Positions 1-9,344 of a stretch of 30,210 bases of DNA are shown piece by piece. Origin of the DNA: a virus; IMG/VR virus record IMGVR_UViG_3300049914_000189, positions 1-30,210 of that record; one strand, 5' to 3'. The notes beneath the pieces were generated by a model. The model had not been told where the DNA came from. It did no database searches and saw only the letters and a list, made by a program, of their open reading frames with translations. The number at the start of each line of letters is the position of its first letter. Within the stretch, counting starts at the first letter, position 1. Made by a program: the position numbers and the translations under genes.

Positions 1-59
1 TTTCAATTTTGTAAAGCAATGTTTATTGAATGGGCGCGAAGATAAAGTGGAGGGATATC

Positions 60-89
60 ATGAAAACAATTTGGAAAGAAATAAAGTGA
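60..89 (+). other. 9-codon leader ORF coupled to the esterase gene
   Basis: ATG60 is preceded by GGAGGG with a 5-base spacer, the best ribosome binding site in this region, yet it opens only nine codons (MKTIWKEIK) before TGA at 87-89. That stop overlaps the GTG at 86-88 of the esterase frame. Either this is a leader peptide coupled to the GTG start, or a one-base indel has separated the original start from the esterase gene. The joined reading MKTIWKEIK-SLLVFAF would look like a natural N-terminus, so the second view is plausible. Confidence 0.3.
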
Positions 90-1240
90 AGAGTCTTTTA
101 GTTTTTGCCTTTCCGGCCATTCTATTAATGGAAGCAAATGGTATAAAAAGTGTTTATGATTTTATCATTCGCGAATTTAGGAGTCATTGGCGCTTAATAT
201 TTAGAAGCGCTCTTATTATTGCTGCAATTCTTCCGATTGGTATTGAGTATCAAGCCATCACAATTCTTTCACCGAGCGATTTTCAGACCTTTCAACGCAA
301 TGATTTCGACCGGAGTGATATTTTTATCAAGGGAAGTTTTATTGGCAATCCATCTTCCATCGAAGCCAATTGGAACGGTGGTTCCTGGGAAAAAATTGAC
401 CTCTCGCCAGAAGATGGAAGATTTTCCGGAATATTAGCTGGTCAAAAAGCAGGCCAAGGTGAGTTGACCGTTCGCTTTAGTGACCATCCGGAAGTAAGTG
501 ATGCCCAAGAACTTGTTGGGATCGGCGATGTTTTCATCATTTCAGGACAGTCCAACGCTGTGGGGTATGCAATTAACCGCCAGACTTACCATAACCCTAT
601 TTTAAAAGCATCAATTTTTGGGAATGATTATCAATGGCATGAACTTTCTGACCCGACAGATAACAATTTTAATCAGGTGGATAAAATCAGCGATGACGGA
701 TCGGGGCCGAACGGATCTTATTGGCCCATCCTCGCTACGATTGTAATGGCAAAGACGGGCTTTCCGGTCGCCTTCGTTCCTTGTGCAAAAGATGGCTCAG
801 GCATTGATGATTGGCAGCCTGCTGCAAATCATAAAGATCGAGAGACACTTTATGGATCGATGATCAGCCGAATTCAAGCAGTAGGTGATGCTCGAGCGAT
901 ATTATTTCATCAGGGAGAGCATAATGCCGTTGGAAAAATGAGCGAGGAAGAATATAACCGCAAACTTGACCTTTTTGCCGATTCCATCCGGAATGATACC
1001 GGTTTACCTGTCATAATGCCATTGTTACAGGACCTTTCTCATGCCAATCCTCCTGTGGATAATTCTTTAATCAATGCGGGTATATTGGAAGCATGGCAGG
1101 ATAATCCCAATATTCTGCCCGGTCCAGATTTCGCAGATATTATCCCGGTTACAGATGGAATACATTTCCGAACAGATCAAGAGATGAAACTAGCTGGTGA
1201 AATGTGGGCATTTGCAATTCTTAATATCTACGGTTGGTAA
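86..1240 (+). CDS. SGNH hydrolase / sialate O-acetylesterase-like protein, membrane anchored
   Basis: Probable carbohydrate esterase that removes acetyl groups from glycans. From the GTG at 86 the protein is 384 residues. A hydrophobic N-terminus (about 4-14) and a second hydrophobic segment (about 37-53) suggest a membrane anchor, followed by an extracytoplasmic domain. The nucleophile block ISGQSNAVG places Ser at about 156; FHQGEHNA lies in the middle and DGIHF at the end supplies Asp357 and His360, as in the SASA/CE6 esterase group. Start choice is uncertain: GTG86 has GGAAAG seven bases upstream and overlaps the stop of a 9-codon ORF; TTG26 and ATG128 are alternatives in frame. It is the only well supported plus-strand gene, converges on the endolysin relic, and is clearly AT-richer than the head and tail genes, suggesting later acquisition. 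It could modify host surface polysaccharide or belong to a flanking host region. The family is fairly sure; substrate and membership of the phage are not. Confidence 0.75.
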   Translation: MKSLLVFAFPAILLMEANGIKSVYDFIIREFRSHWRLIFRSALIIAAILPIGIEYQAITILSPSDFQTFQRNDFDRSDIFIKGSFIGNPSSIEANWNGGSWEKIDLSPEDGRFSGILAGQKAGQGELTVRFSDHPEVSDAQELVGIGDVFIISGQSNAVGYAINRQTYHNPILKASIFGNDYQWHELSDPTDNNFNQVDKISDDGSGPNGSYWPILATIVMAKTGFPVAFVPCAKDGSGIDDWQPAANHKDRETLYGSMISRIQAVGDARAILFHQGEHNAVGKMSEEEYNRKLDLFADSIRNDTGLPVIMPLLQDLSHANPPVDNSLINAGILEAWQDNPNILPGPDFADIIPVTDGIHFRTDQEMKLAGEMWAFAILNIYGW

Positions 1241-1266
1241 ATAATCTGTTTTTGGATCTTCTTTGG

Positions 1267-1689
1267 CTAATACACAATATAGTCAAGCATAAACCATATG
1301 GGATTGTTGGCGGTTTGGCCATTCAACATGCTGGTGCGCAGTTCGAAGTGCAGGTGCGGACCGGTCGAATGGCCCTTATTGTCACTCTCTCCGAGCAGAT
1401 CGCCGGCTTTCACTGATCGTCCCTGCCCAACCGCAAAAGACTGCATATGGCCATACAGGGTACCCCAGCCCTCGGCGTGCAAGATGCGAACGTGGTTTCC
1501 GTAACCATTTTGGTCCATGTCGGCCCGGATGATCGATCCATCATGCGTCGCATAAATTGAAGTACCATTAGGAATGGCGAAATCAATACCGTTATGACCC
1601 TGGGTTAACGGATATAGATCGGGGTTCTCTCAGAAATTTTGGGAGATCGGAGCTGTAGAAAAACAAGGATACAAAATTCGAATGGTCAT
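1267..1689 (-). pseudogene. Decayed duplicate of the M23 endolysin gene
   Basis: This stretch is a second copy of the M23 peptidase gene at 23849-24559. It starts at ATG 1689 with AGGAG six bases upstream, and its first codons (MTIRILYP) match the intact copy. Codon 20, a glycine in the intact gene, is TGA here (1630-1632), so only a fragment beginning at an internal ATG (1518) stays open. The M23 motifs remain readable, including LYGHM and GPHLHFEL. Similarity fades near 1300, just after the M23 domain, and the SH3-like C-terminus is missing. A 32-base run at 1430-1461 is identical to 24300-24331. With a nonsense codon and a lost C-terminus it is most likely a relic. It could still feed gene conversion with the intact copy. 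Confidence 0.85.
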
Positions 1690-1701
1690 ATAATTCTCCT
1701 T

Positions 1702-2802
1702 TTAAATCTTAACTCGGTACCATCCTTCATTCCATAGATCATATAGACGATCAAAATAGGTTTGATATTGGTATTTGATGACTTCTGTAGTGTAGTGAGA
1801 TGCAGCCCAAACATGACATGCGGCTGGATCGATGCATTGCCAGCTCAAAGCAGCTTGGACAAATTCACCAAAGGTTCGGCATCTCCATCCAGTTACTCCA
1901 TGTTGGACCGTCTCGGTGAATGCTCCCCAATCACTGGTGATCACCGGCGTCCCACAGAACTGGGCTTCGACTGCCACTCCCTCGAACGGGCCAATGTAAT
2001 AAGTTGGGGTAAAGACTGCCCTGGCATGAGTCATCAGTTCAAATCTCTTTTGGGTGTCGACGGTTCCTATATGGGATACATGCTTGAAGTGACTGAAATC
2101 ACGTCCATCTACATCTTTTAGAGTCCCCTGACCAGCCACAATCAGATCTGCTCCAATAACTTTGGTTGTCTCAATGGCAACCTGCAGTCCTTTACGAGAA
2201 ATTAGCCGGCCCATATATAGATAGTAGTCATCTTTGGAACCCATTGGCTGGTATTCATAAGGGAAATCCCTGATGTCATAAGCGTTAGGGATCACACAAT
2301 CATACCAACTGCCATTATCTGTATGCAATAACCCATAGATATAGTGCATCCAGGCGTAACTTTCAAACACTCGCTTATCGCAGAACACACCCTCGTAGCC
2401 AATCCCGGATTCCACAGTCATCAATCCTACGGCATCAGAGATCGGTTTATCGTAATTCCCCATGGGGCATAAGAGAAAGTCATGTTCACTCTTGCAAGAG
2501 TTTATTTCCCGGATGGCATTAGCATTGAACTCCTGGTGGACCAGATCTTTAGGGTCATGCTTGAAAAAGGTTGTGTGCCAGTCATATTCTCCATAAATAC
2601 TGACTCGAGTCTTTTCCAAACCTACGGTGACCATTTTCACGTCAGGTACATTTGATCCTTCGGTGCAATATAAGATTACCCGATGCCCTAATTCAGTGAG
2701 CATTTTGGCAAGGTTGATGATCTTCTGGGTATAAGCGCAACTCGATATCTCTTTTGAGGTAGGAATATGGGCCAGACCTAGCAGATGAAAGGTGTATGTC
2801 AT
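1702..2802 (-). CDS. Glycosyltransferase, GT-B fold (GT4 type)
   Basis: Transfers a sugar from a nucleotide donor to an acceptor that cannot be named from sequence. The 366-residue protein starts FHLLGLAHIPTSKE, an N-terminus I recognise from glycosyltransferases carried by phages and giant viruses. The C-terminal half has MGRLISRKGLQVAIE and a donor-site block GPFEGVAVEAQFCGTPVI containing the E-x7-E-like pattern of GT4 enzymes. ATG 2802 is chosen because it begins one base after the fibre gene stop; an upstream ATG at 2853 would overlap the fibre by 50 bases. No clear ribosome binding site is visible, so translation is probably coupled to the fibre gene. The position directly behind a Thr-rich collagen-like fibre suggests the fibre, or the host receptor glycan, as target. 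It shares the low GC of the fibre cassette. Confidence 0.85.
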   Translation of the reverse strand: MTYTFHLLGLAHIPTSKEISSCAYTQKIINLAKMLTELGHRVILYCTEGSNVPDVKMVTVGLEKTRVSIYGEYDWHTTFFKHDPKDLVHQEFNANAIREINSCKSEHDFLLCPMGNYDKPISDAVGLMTVESGIGYEGVFCDKRVFESYAWMHYIYGLLHTDNGSWYDCVIPNAYDIRDFPYEYQPMGSKDDYYLYMGRLISRKGLQVAIETTKVIGADLIVAGQGTLKDVDGRDFSHFKHVSHIGTVDTQKRFELMTHARAVFTPTYYIGPFEGVAVEAQFCGTPVITSDWGAFTETVQHGVTGWRCRTFGEFVQAALSWQCIDPAACHVWAASHYTTEVIKYQYQTYFDRLYDLWNEGWYRVKI

Positions 2803-2803
2803 C

Positions 2804-5800
2804 TTATAAATAAGCGCAAACGGCACGCACGATCGTTGTACCCAGATCGCCACGAATGTAGAGGATATCTAAACTACCGCTTGTGTTTCTGGCATTCAAA
2901 TAGTAAGCGGTTTTAGTGACTAAAGTTAAGTATTTGTTTCTGGATGCCAATGAAGAAATAGTTTTCATGGCAGCGCCTCCAGATAAATAAGCCATAAAAG
3001 CATCATCTGAATTAGAATTATTAGCCGTTGATAAAGTTACATTAATATCGTAAGTTTCCGCTGTTGCATCGGACACTCTGGCATGGGCCTGGTAACTCAC
3101 GAACCAGGCACCAATAGGTATAGATATGGTTAAACCGCCGAGGTTATACCAGGTATTTTGTGTAGGCGTTGCTTGTGATCGGTTCGATGTATCTAATACC
3201 TCAACCATCCATTTGGTCGGGTCGAGCGGAAAGCCAAGCGGTGCTCTTGCAATCGAATAATAAGGATTGGTGATCGTTGCGCCCAGATCATAATCCGTCC
3301 CCCAATAAGCTGTAATAATAGTTTTTCCACCGGTATAAGCTCCAATTCCCGTGATAATTCCATATTTTACCGAACCGCCTTGGGTACATTTTATTTTCAT
3401 ACCAACCGAATATTTGGCAGTTGCATCGATCGGTTCGCTAAACGTATAGGTCGGGTCGTCAGCAGCCTCATATGTCCAAGTTTCACCTGCTGCCACCCAT
3501 CCATCGACATTGGCATTCGTTCCGGCCGGTCCAGACGCTCCAGTTGGTCCTGCTGGACCGGCCAGCCCAGTATTTCCACTTGGTCCAGTAGCACCTGTTT
3601 GCCCTACTCCCGGTCCGGTCGCCCCTTGCGGACCAGTCGCTCCAGCACTTTGAACCTTTTCAATATTTATCCGGATTTGATTGGATAAAACCAAATTTCC
3701 ACCGGAATCTTGAGTAATTTTAATACTGATGTAATCAGTTGCATTTAAAGCAATGGTAACGGAACCTTTAAGAATTGGTGCTTCTTCACCTTCAATCCAA
3801 TATGAATAGTCCAGAGGACAAAATAAAGAGCCATTTTTATATAATTTAATACCACTTGCTCCACTTCCTACGGTCGAAGCGGTAAAGATAAACACATTAA
3901 CGTGATAATAACCATCCGATGGTGCAGTGAACTTCCAGTCTGCTCCAATAGTTACGGCATCATCACTATCATAAACTTCATCCTCAAAATCAATAATTGT
4001 AGCTATATACGAATTGCTGGCAATAACTTGCCCTGCATCGCTGGTGTAATAAGCGCCAACGAAAGGCAATCCGGGTATTCCGTCGGCACCTGTAGCACCC
4101 GTAGCACCTCCAGGATTACCTTGAGGTCCAGTTGGACCAGTCGGACCACTTGGCCCAGTAGCCCCTCCAGGATCGCCTGCAGGCCCAGTAGCTCCAACTC
4201 CTGTTGGTCCTGTTGGACCCGTTGCCCCAACTCCAGTTGGACCCGTTGCACCTGTTGCACCTCCAGGATCACCTTGCGGACCGGTAGGACCTGTCATGCC
4301 AGCTCCGGTAGGGCCGGTAGGACCAATATAAGGCAAAGAATCTCTAGTTCTCCATAACTCAATACTTGTATAAATTTCAATTGCAAAATTGCCTGCCACA
4401 CCAAATCCGTTAGTGGCGCGCGTTACTTCACAAATATGTTGGATCTCTAAGACTTTTTGAGAGGTTAAGATGAACTCACCGAATATTTCTGAAGACGTTA
4501 CATTGATATCTATGTCATCCGCAGTATTGAATTCGGATGTTCCAACCAGAACAGTCGACGCGTCGGTGATATTTTGCAATCTTGCCTGATGGCGTTTTAC
4601 ATAGCCGGCAGGTACCTTGGCCCTAATTCGGTACGTTCCGGCTTCGAGTGTAATTTGATCGCTATTTAAAGCAGCGAATTCGCCGGTATCAGTTACTTCA
4701 ACATTAAGGGATCTGGTGCGCCATGCTCCGGCAGTAAATGTTCCTCCCGAAGTATTTTGCGTTTTTTGATCTTGTATTAGGATGTAATCTTCCGGAAGGG
4801 CAAATATTCCCGGACCCGTAGCACCTACAGCGCCAGTTGCCCCTCCCGGATCTCCCTGAGGTCCGGACGGGCCGGCCGGCCCAACTCCATGCAGTGCCGA
4901 TATTGAGAATTCTGGACTTTGCATATCGGCATAAAGCACATCTAAAGCGCCACCGCTGTTCTGATAACATCCCATAACTACATAATCGCCGGCCTGGAAA
5001 TGGCGCACAATAGTAATTGTCATGCGATGATTGAATCCGCCCGCAACTGCGTTTTGTTCCTGAACCGCCAGAGTGGTCAACGCGTTATTCATTTTGAAAA
5101 AGACTTCACGTAATCCGGTAGCATTTGGCGGAAAAAAAATAGAACCGGAAACCACATACCAACCGTCGTTTGGAATTGTCAATCTTTCAGGATTGCTGCC
5201 ATTATAAAAGCCGCCGGTGTCATGGCGCACAGAATTAAAATCCAAAATATAAGAAGGAGTTAGATCATTCGGAATCGATATGTTCGCGTTGTTATATATA
5301 TCTGCAGCAATGGCCGCTCCAACTGCGCCAGTTGCGCCGGTTGCACCGCCCGGGTCTCCTGCAGGGCCGGTTGGACCTGCTGGCCCGGTTGGTCCAACTA
5401 ATTCGCCAATGCCACTAAAATATGTAAATCTCAAATCTAGAATATCGGTCGCAGCACTAGTTTCCACAATATCAGTCTGGCCATAATATAAACGGATCGC
5501 AGCAAGTACATCGACTGTGCCGCTAGGTGGGGCCGGAATATCCGCAGGTAGAATATCTGCTGTGGTAACTTCGTCACCTTTGGTACACACGACGGTGCCA
5601 GAAGCGTTTATCGTAATTAGCACAAACGATGTTTTGCCAGATGCCGGTGCGTAGCTGCTAAGGTCAATAATCTGATTCGGCAAAACAATCCAATCAGTCC
5701 CGTCCCAAAACATGTCCCAATACATTCGAACCGATAATCCAGTATATAGAGGGTCTGTAGCATCAAGATGAGAGATACGCCGAGGTAGCCAAAGCCGCTT

Positions 5801-6166
5801 GTCTATAAATATTGGATCGGAACCCATCCATTCATAATAGCTTGCAGGTGCGTAATGAGTTAAGCCTCTTCCCGCATTGCCATACGGCGTCGCCGTTCTT
5901 GCGCCCAAAACTTGCAACAGATCGGGTTGCGACGCATCGAAACCAACAACAACTCGAAGTCCTTCTTGTAAAGGTAACCTCGTGTTGAGGACTTCTTGTA
6001 CGTTATCATTGATACGAACGTATGAAAAGTTCTCCTTGCCCGCTTCTGTTACTTGCACGTTGCCAAGCCCGTCTCCCATGACACCTGCGAATGTGGCAAG
6101 GACGTCCTGCTTGCGCTTCAGGGCATTATTGAATTGACGTCTAATTCTAGATAGTTTATTACTCAT
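2804..6166 (-). CDS. Collagen-like tail fibre with C1q/TNF-like domains
   Basis: Structural tail fibre or receptor-binding protein of 1120 residues. Residues 1-255 form a probable virion-attachment region. Four collagen-like Gly-X-Y blocks follow at about 257-285, 427-459, 614-700 and 840-889, rich in GPT, GAT, GPA and DPGGATG. They separate globular domains at about 286-426, 460-613 and 701-840. The first resembles the C1q fold ([39 protein letters not shown]). The last, about 890-1120, is beta-rich with no family recognised. Collagen-like triple helices joined to trimeric C1q/TNF heads fit a long trimeric fibre. ATG 6166 is chosen because it overlaps the upstream stop as ATGA; the ATG at 6175 is less likely. 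Triplet repeats such as these readily expand or contract. The fibre role is a strong inference from position and repeats; the receptor is unknown. Confidence 0.85.
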   Translation of the reverse strand: MSNKLSRIRRQFNNALKRKQDVLATFAGVMGDGLGNVQVTEAGKENFSYVRINDNVQEVLNTRLPLQEGLRVVVGFDASQPDLLQVLGARTATPYGNAGRGLTHYAPASYYEWMGSDPIFIDKRLWLPRRISHLDATDPLYTGLSVRMYWDMFWDGTDWIVLPNQIIDLSSYAPASGKTSFVLITINASGTVVCTKGDEVTTADILPADIPAPPSGTVDVLAAIRLYYGQTDIVETSAATDILDLRFTYFSGIGELVGPTGPAGPTGPAGDPGGATGATGAVGAAIAADIYNNANISIPNDLTPSYILDFNSVRHDTGGFYNGSNPERLTIPNDGWYVVSGSIFFPPNATGLREVFFKMNNALTTLAVQEQNAVAGGFNHRMTITIVRHFQAGDYVVMGCYQNSGGALDVLYADMQSPEFSISALHGVGPAGPSGPQGDPGGATGAVGATGPGIFALPEDYILIQDQKTQNTSGGTFTAGAWRTRSLNVEVTDTGEFAALNSDQITLEAGTYRIRAKVPAGYVKRHQARLQNITDASTVLVGTSEFNTADDIDINVTSSEIFGEFILTSQKVLEIQHICEVTRATNGFGVAGNFAIEIYTSIELWRTRDSLPYIGPTGPTGAGMTGPTGPQGDPGGATGATGPTGVGATGPTGPTGVGATGPAGDPGGATGPSGPTGPTGPQGNPGGATGATGADGIPGLPFVGAYYTSDAGQVIASNSYIATIIDFEDEVYDSDDAVTIGADWKFTAPSDGYYHVNVFIFTASTVGSGASGIKLYKNGSLFCPLDYSYWIEGEEAPILKGSVTIALNATDYISIKITQDSGGNLVLSNQIRINIEKVQSAGATGPQGATGPGVGQTGATGPSGNTGLAGPAGPTGASGPAGTNANVDGWVAAGETWTYEAADDPTYTFSEPIDATAKYSVGMKIKCTQGGSVKYGIITGIGAYTGGKTIITAYWGTDYDLGATITNPYYSIARAPLGFPLDPTKWMVEVLDTSNRSQATPTQNTWYNLGGLTISIPIGAWFVSYQAHARVSDATAETYDINVTLSTANNSNSDDAFMAYLSGGAAMKTISSLASRNKYLTLVTKTAYYLNARNTSGSLDILYIRGDLGTTIVRAVCAYL
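4063..4330 (-). repeat. Longest collagen-like Gly-X-Y coding repeat block
   Basis: The DNA here is a 9-base quasi-repeat (plus-strand GGxCCxGTx pattern) encoding [16 protein letters not shown] and [13 protein letters not shown] units. Shorter blocks of the same kind lie at about 5310-5400, 4790-4885 and 3500-3645. The DPGGATGA unit recurs in most blocks, suggesting growth by internal duplication. Confidence 0.85.
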
Positions 6167-8955
6167 GGGGCACATATATTATAGATATAAGCGCTATCTA
6201 TATAAATTCTGCTTGGTCCGGTTGCCGCACTCAATATATAACCTAAATTACCGCCTCTACCGGCCCCATAACCATGGCATCGAAACCGTACTGATGTACC
6301 AATAGATTGAAAGAAGAAATATCCATAGAGAGAACCTAACGAAATTGCCGGCCCGTCCGCGAAACTTGGGGCAATCAATTTATATTGAAACGCCGGTGGA
6401 TCACCACCATAGGCCAATCCGATTTCGCCCGAGAAACTACCAATCGACGCATCGAAATCATAAACGTCCTTATAACCACCCTCATTCGGTAGCGTAACGA
6501 CCACGTACGGCCCGCCGGTATTTTCTAGAGCGTACCAATTTCCCGCAATCAAACCGGTAATTTCCACGCCGTCACTATCTTGATCATCGACTGTTCCCCA
6601 GGCAATTGCAGCACCTTTTGAATGGGCGGAATTGCCTGGCAATAATATCTTGAATCCCGATACGGCCAAGCCGCTTACCGGATCAAATTCATACATAGTG
6701 TAATGCCCGTAGGAATAAGTGTCATAGTCAACGGCTGAAGACGGACTCAAGACGGGATTGCCCGATCCGTCTACTGCTACTAAACTATAAGTGGGTAATA
6801 TAGAACCGTCAAATCTTACAGAAACCTTGATCTTGGTTTTGCCGTAACTGTTATCCTGCCTTATCCAGCATGGATAATAAGCAATTGCTTCTCCACCGCT
6901 GCTTAGGATTTTTGGAGTAAATGTCATTCCAAACGGTCCATTAATCGAGCCTGGATTGGCCGATTTGCAGACTTCGGTCGGATTTAAATAGTCAGGCGGC
7001 TTGAAGAACTGCGGGCCGGTCGGACCTGTCGGTGGATTAATAATTCCAGGCAATCCAGGTCCTGTGAAGCCAGGTCCCGTCCATCCTGGACCGCTAGGAT
7101 TTGGGGGCGTGACAATCGGAGGTACCGTTGGCGGTATATATGTAATTCCAGCCGGGCCACTGGTTTCCCCTTCTGCCTCAATTGAAAATGTGATATCGCC
7201 GCTCTTTACGTTGTACTTCATCGAGATCCGGGTAGGCAACAGGTAAAGGTCCGGCAGGTCGATCTCCCTGGGGGTATCATCGGTTGCGATCGGTGCTGCG
7301 ATACGCTGGCGAGGAGCCACGTCGATCATGCGGTTGTTTTCCGCCAGCTCGATATCGATGGCCGGATAAGGGTTATTTTCATGGGCGTAGATCATCCCTG
7401 CTAGTTCGTTGAGCTGATCCTGATCTTCCACTAATAAATTATCGACCGAGACTATCCCACCGAACCGGCCCAGGGTCCCGCCTGGCGCATGCGAGAACAT
7501 CGGCAAGGCCGTGGATCCATCATACGCCACCCCGGAAGCCTCGATCATTCCGGCCCCGCCCACCGGGTTGACCTCAAGATCCATTTCCCCGGACCAGTCA
7601 TCCTCGGTCAGGGTCATCACCACCGGCACGCTGGCCCGATCGGTGACTTCGGGGTCTGGCAACGCCCATACCGGCACCTCGACGAACAACCTGCCGTACC
7701 GGTCACATAGCGGGTCCGCCAGGATCGTATCATGGCAGATCGCCTGAAGCTGCGCCCAGACCGTCCCAACCAGCGGTTCGAGCGTGGGTACAAGCCGGGT
7801 ATCGCCGCTCGGAAATACGTCCATGCACAGGCTCATCGTGGAGCGCCAGGTGGCCAGGTGCCAGAGCCCGGCGTCAATCGTCAGGTCATGGTACTGGGTC
7901 CAGGCTGCCGCCGCGCCGGTGCTATTTTCGATACCAACCGGATATCCACTCATTTGTCCAAGCCAGTGCGCCGGTCCCCACACCGAAAAATCGACTTTCC
8001 CCGCCCGCCGCCGGCGGGTGATCCGCTCCAGCCCGATCCACCCCCAATTGAGCACGTTCTCCGATCCGGCCAGCGGTCCAATCGACCCTTCTTCGTCGCC
8101 ATACCAGTCTTGCGAGAACAGCACCACCATCGCCCGCGTCCGGATGGCATCCATCTCGGCCCCGGCGTAGACGGAGACAGAAAAATCCCACCCGCCGCTA
8201 TCCCTGGAAATTTCACAGTTTCCTACGTCGGCCACCTCCAGGGGTGGGTTATCGGCGTCGAAAATAAACACCGGCAGCCAGCGCGTTTTTACCTTTTCAT
8301 TGGTTGCGGTCTGCGTGCAGGATAGGTAATAAGTGCCGGCCGCAGCGTAATCAATGGTCGGCGTATCCGTATTCAGGTTCGGGGTGCCGTTTGATCCCGG
8401 CGCCGTCCAGACCCTGCTGGCGATGTTTGATCCCGGCACCCAGGATCCCACCGAAGACGGGTGGATCGTCGCCAGGCCGTCCACCAACCAGGCCACCTGC
8501 GGAGGTCCCATAATTACGATCGGGTCGCAATCCGCATACAGGTCGGAATAGGCTACGTCGTAATCCATATAGACCACGCCATCCAGGGTGCGGAGATGGC
8601 GCTGCCATAGGGCGAACTCCCTCACGACGGTCAGAAATTTATTATCCGCCCAGGCAATCTCGGATGTCTCTCCGATATACAACACCGTGGATGTGGGCGC
8701 CTTTCGCACGCGTGCCTGGCCCAAGTCATAGGCGCCCTCGCTGCTGCCCACGTAAACCGTCATCCCCTCCAGCACTTTGTCCAGCGTCTCATCAGTGCCT
8801 CCAATATAGGTCACCTGAACCATCGGGTTGGAGAAAGTCGTCTGATTGATGCGGGCGCTCCAAACTTTTTCGCCCTTCAGCACCGCCGCGAAAAGCTTCG
8901 ATTTCTGATCGCTGCGCAGTTTCACCAGCTCATCACTCGTTGGAGCTCGTGCCAT
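6163..8955 (-). CDS. Tail hub / tail-tip protein with Pro-Gly linker
   Basis: A 930-residue tail protein placed where siphoviruses encode the hub or tail-associated protein (after tape measure and a small distal tail protein, before the fibre). Residues 1-600 are a well-ordered region. At about 151-225 an Ig/PKD-like insert ends in [13 protein letters not shown]. Segments such as [20 protein letters not shown] and [14 protein letters not shown] look like baseplate-hub beta domains. A Pro/Gly-rich linker at about 598-657 (with [15 protein letters not shown]) leads to a C-terminal beta-rich domain of about 270 residues. The ATG overlaps the upstream stop as TAATG. Base composition changes at the linker: the N-terminal part is GC-rich like the head genes, the C-terminal part AT-rich like the fibre. 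No enzymatic motif was found. Tail-tip location is inferred from gene order; the exact family is not recognised. Confidence 0.65.
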   Translation of the reverse strand: MARAPTSDELVKLRSDQKSKLFAAVLKGEKVWSARINQTTFSNPMVQVTYIGGTDETLDKVLEGMTVYVGSSEGAYDLGQARVRKAPTSTVLYIGETSEIAWADNKFLTVVREFALWQRHLRTLDGVVYMDYDVAYSDLYADCDPIVIMGPPQVAWLVDGLATIHPSSVGSWVPGSNIASRVWTAPGSNGTPNLNTDTPTIDYAAAGTYYLSCTQTATNEKVKTRWLPVFIFDADNPPLEVADVGNCEISRDSGGWDFSVSVYAGAEMDAIRTRAMVVLFSQDWYGDEEGSIGPLAGSENVLNWGWIGLERITRRRRAGKVDFSVWGPAHWLGQMSGYPVGIENSTGAAAAWTQYHDLTIDAGLWHLATWRSTMSLCMDVFPSGDTRLVPTLEPLVGTVWAQLQAICHDTILADPLCDRYGRLFVEVPVWALPDPEVTDRASVPVVMTLTEDDWSGEMDLEVNPVGGAGMIEASGVAYDGSTALPMFSHAPGGTLGRFGGIVSVDNLLVEDQDQLNELAGMIYAHENNPYPAIDIELAENNRMIDVAPRQRIAAPIATDDTPREIDLPDLYLLPTRISMKYNVKSGDITFSIEAEGETSGPAGITYIPPTVPPIVTPPNPSGPGWTGPGFTGPGLPGIINPPTGPTGPQFFKPPDYLNPTEVCKSANPGSINGPFGMTFTPKILSSGGEAIAYYPCWIRQDNSYGKTKIKVSVRFDGSILPTYSLVAVDGSGNPVLSPSSAVDYDTYSYGHYTMYEFDPVSGLAVSGFKILLPGNSAHSKGAAIAWGTVDDQDSDGVEITGLIAGNWYALENTGGPYVVVTLPNEGGYKDVYDFDASIGSFSGEIGLAYGGDPPAFQYKLIAPSFADGPAISLGSLYGYFFFQSIGTSVRFRCHGYGAGRGGNLGYILSAATGPSRIYIDSAYIYNICAP

Positions 8956-9344
8956 TAGATGCTCTCCTCAGGTTGCTCGATTGGGAAGCGGAATTCGATG
9001 GTGACATCCCGGTAAATTCCCACGCTGGGATCTTCTCCGGAGGGCCAGACCATTACCGCCTGGAACGTGCGGAAAGTGCAATCAGCGATCGGCGACCGCA
9101 AGAAAACGTCTGCCGATTTCCCTGGGCAGAAGGTCTGCAGTACGGTGCGATCGGCGGCCGATAAAAACCCCCAATGCCAGGTGATCAGCGAGAAGCCCAA
9201 ATTGCGCACATGGCCATTGGCCAGCTCCACCGGGTCGGAGGATTCGGTATAGGTCCAATCCGGGATGATTTCCTCGCTCCCCAGATCCTCAAGGTTATCC
9301 AAATCTTCCGCCGTCAGTCCGAGCGAAAATTCAAATAATGCCAT
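8955..9344 (-). CDS. Small distal tail protein (unknown family)
   Basis: A 129-residue protein between tape measure and hub, the usual slot of a distal tail or tail-tip assembly protein. Visible features are an acidic N-terminal stretch (AEDLDNLEDLGSEEI), a Trp-rich centre (LITWHWGF) and a final strand VTIEFRFPIEQ. It is shorter than typical Dit proteins, so I do not assign it to that family. The start codon lies inside the last codons of the tape measure gene (14-base overlap), with AGGAG upstream. The stop overlaps the hub ATG, so the three tail genes are coupled. A tail-tip role is inferred from position only. Confidence 0.6.
   Translation of the reverse strand: MALFEFSLGLTAEDLDNLEDLGSEEIIPDWTYTESSDPVELANGHVRNLGFSLITWHWGFLSAADRTVLQTFCPGKSADVFLRSPIADCTFRTFQAVMVWPSGEDPSVGIYRDVTIEFRFPIEQPEESI

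Noticed and set aside
1234-1416. 60-codon plus-strand ORF after the esterase gene
   Set aside because: It is antisense to the endolysin relic and only reflects its coding bias.
1630-1632. Recoding of TGA (selenocysteine or alternative code) in the second endolysin copy
   Set aside because: TGA ends many clear genes here, the aligned residue is Gly in the intact copy, and the C-terminus is also lost, so simple decay is more likely.
3500-5400. CRISPR-like repeat array
   Set aside because: The repeats are short Gly-X-Y coding triplets in one long open frame with no regular spacer of 30-40 bases.
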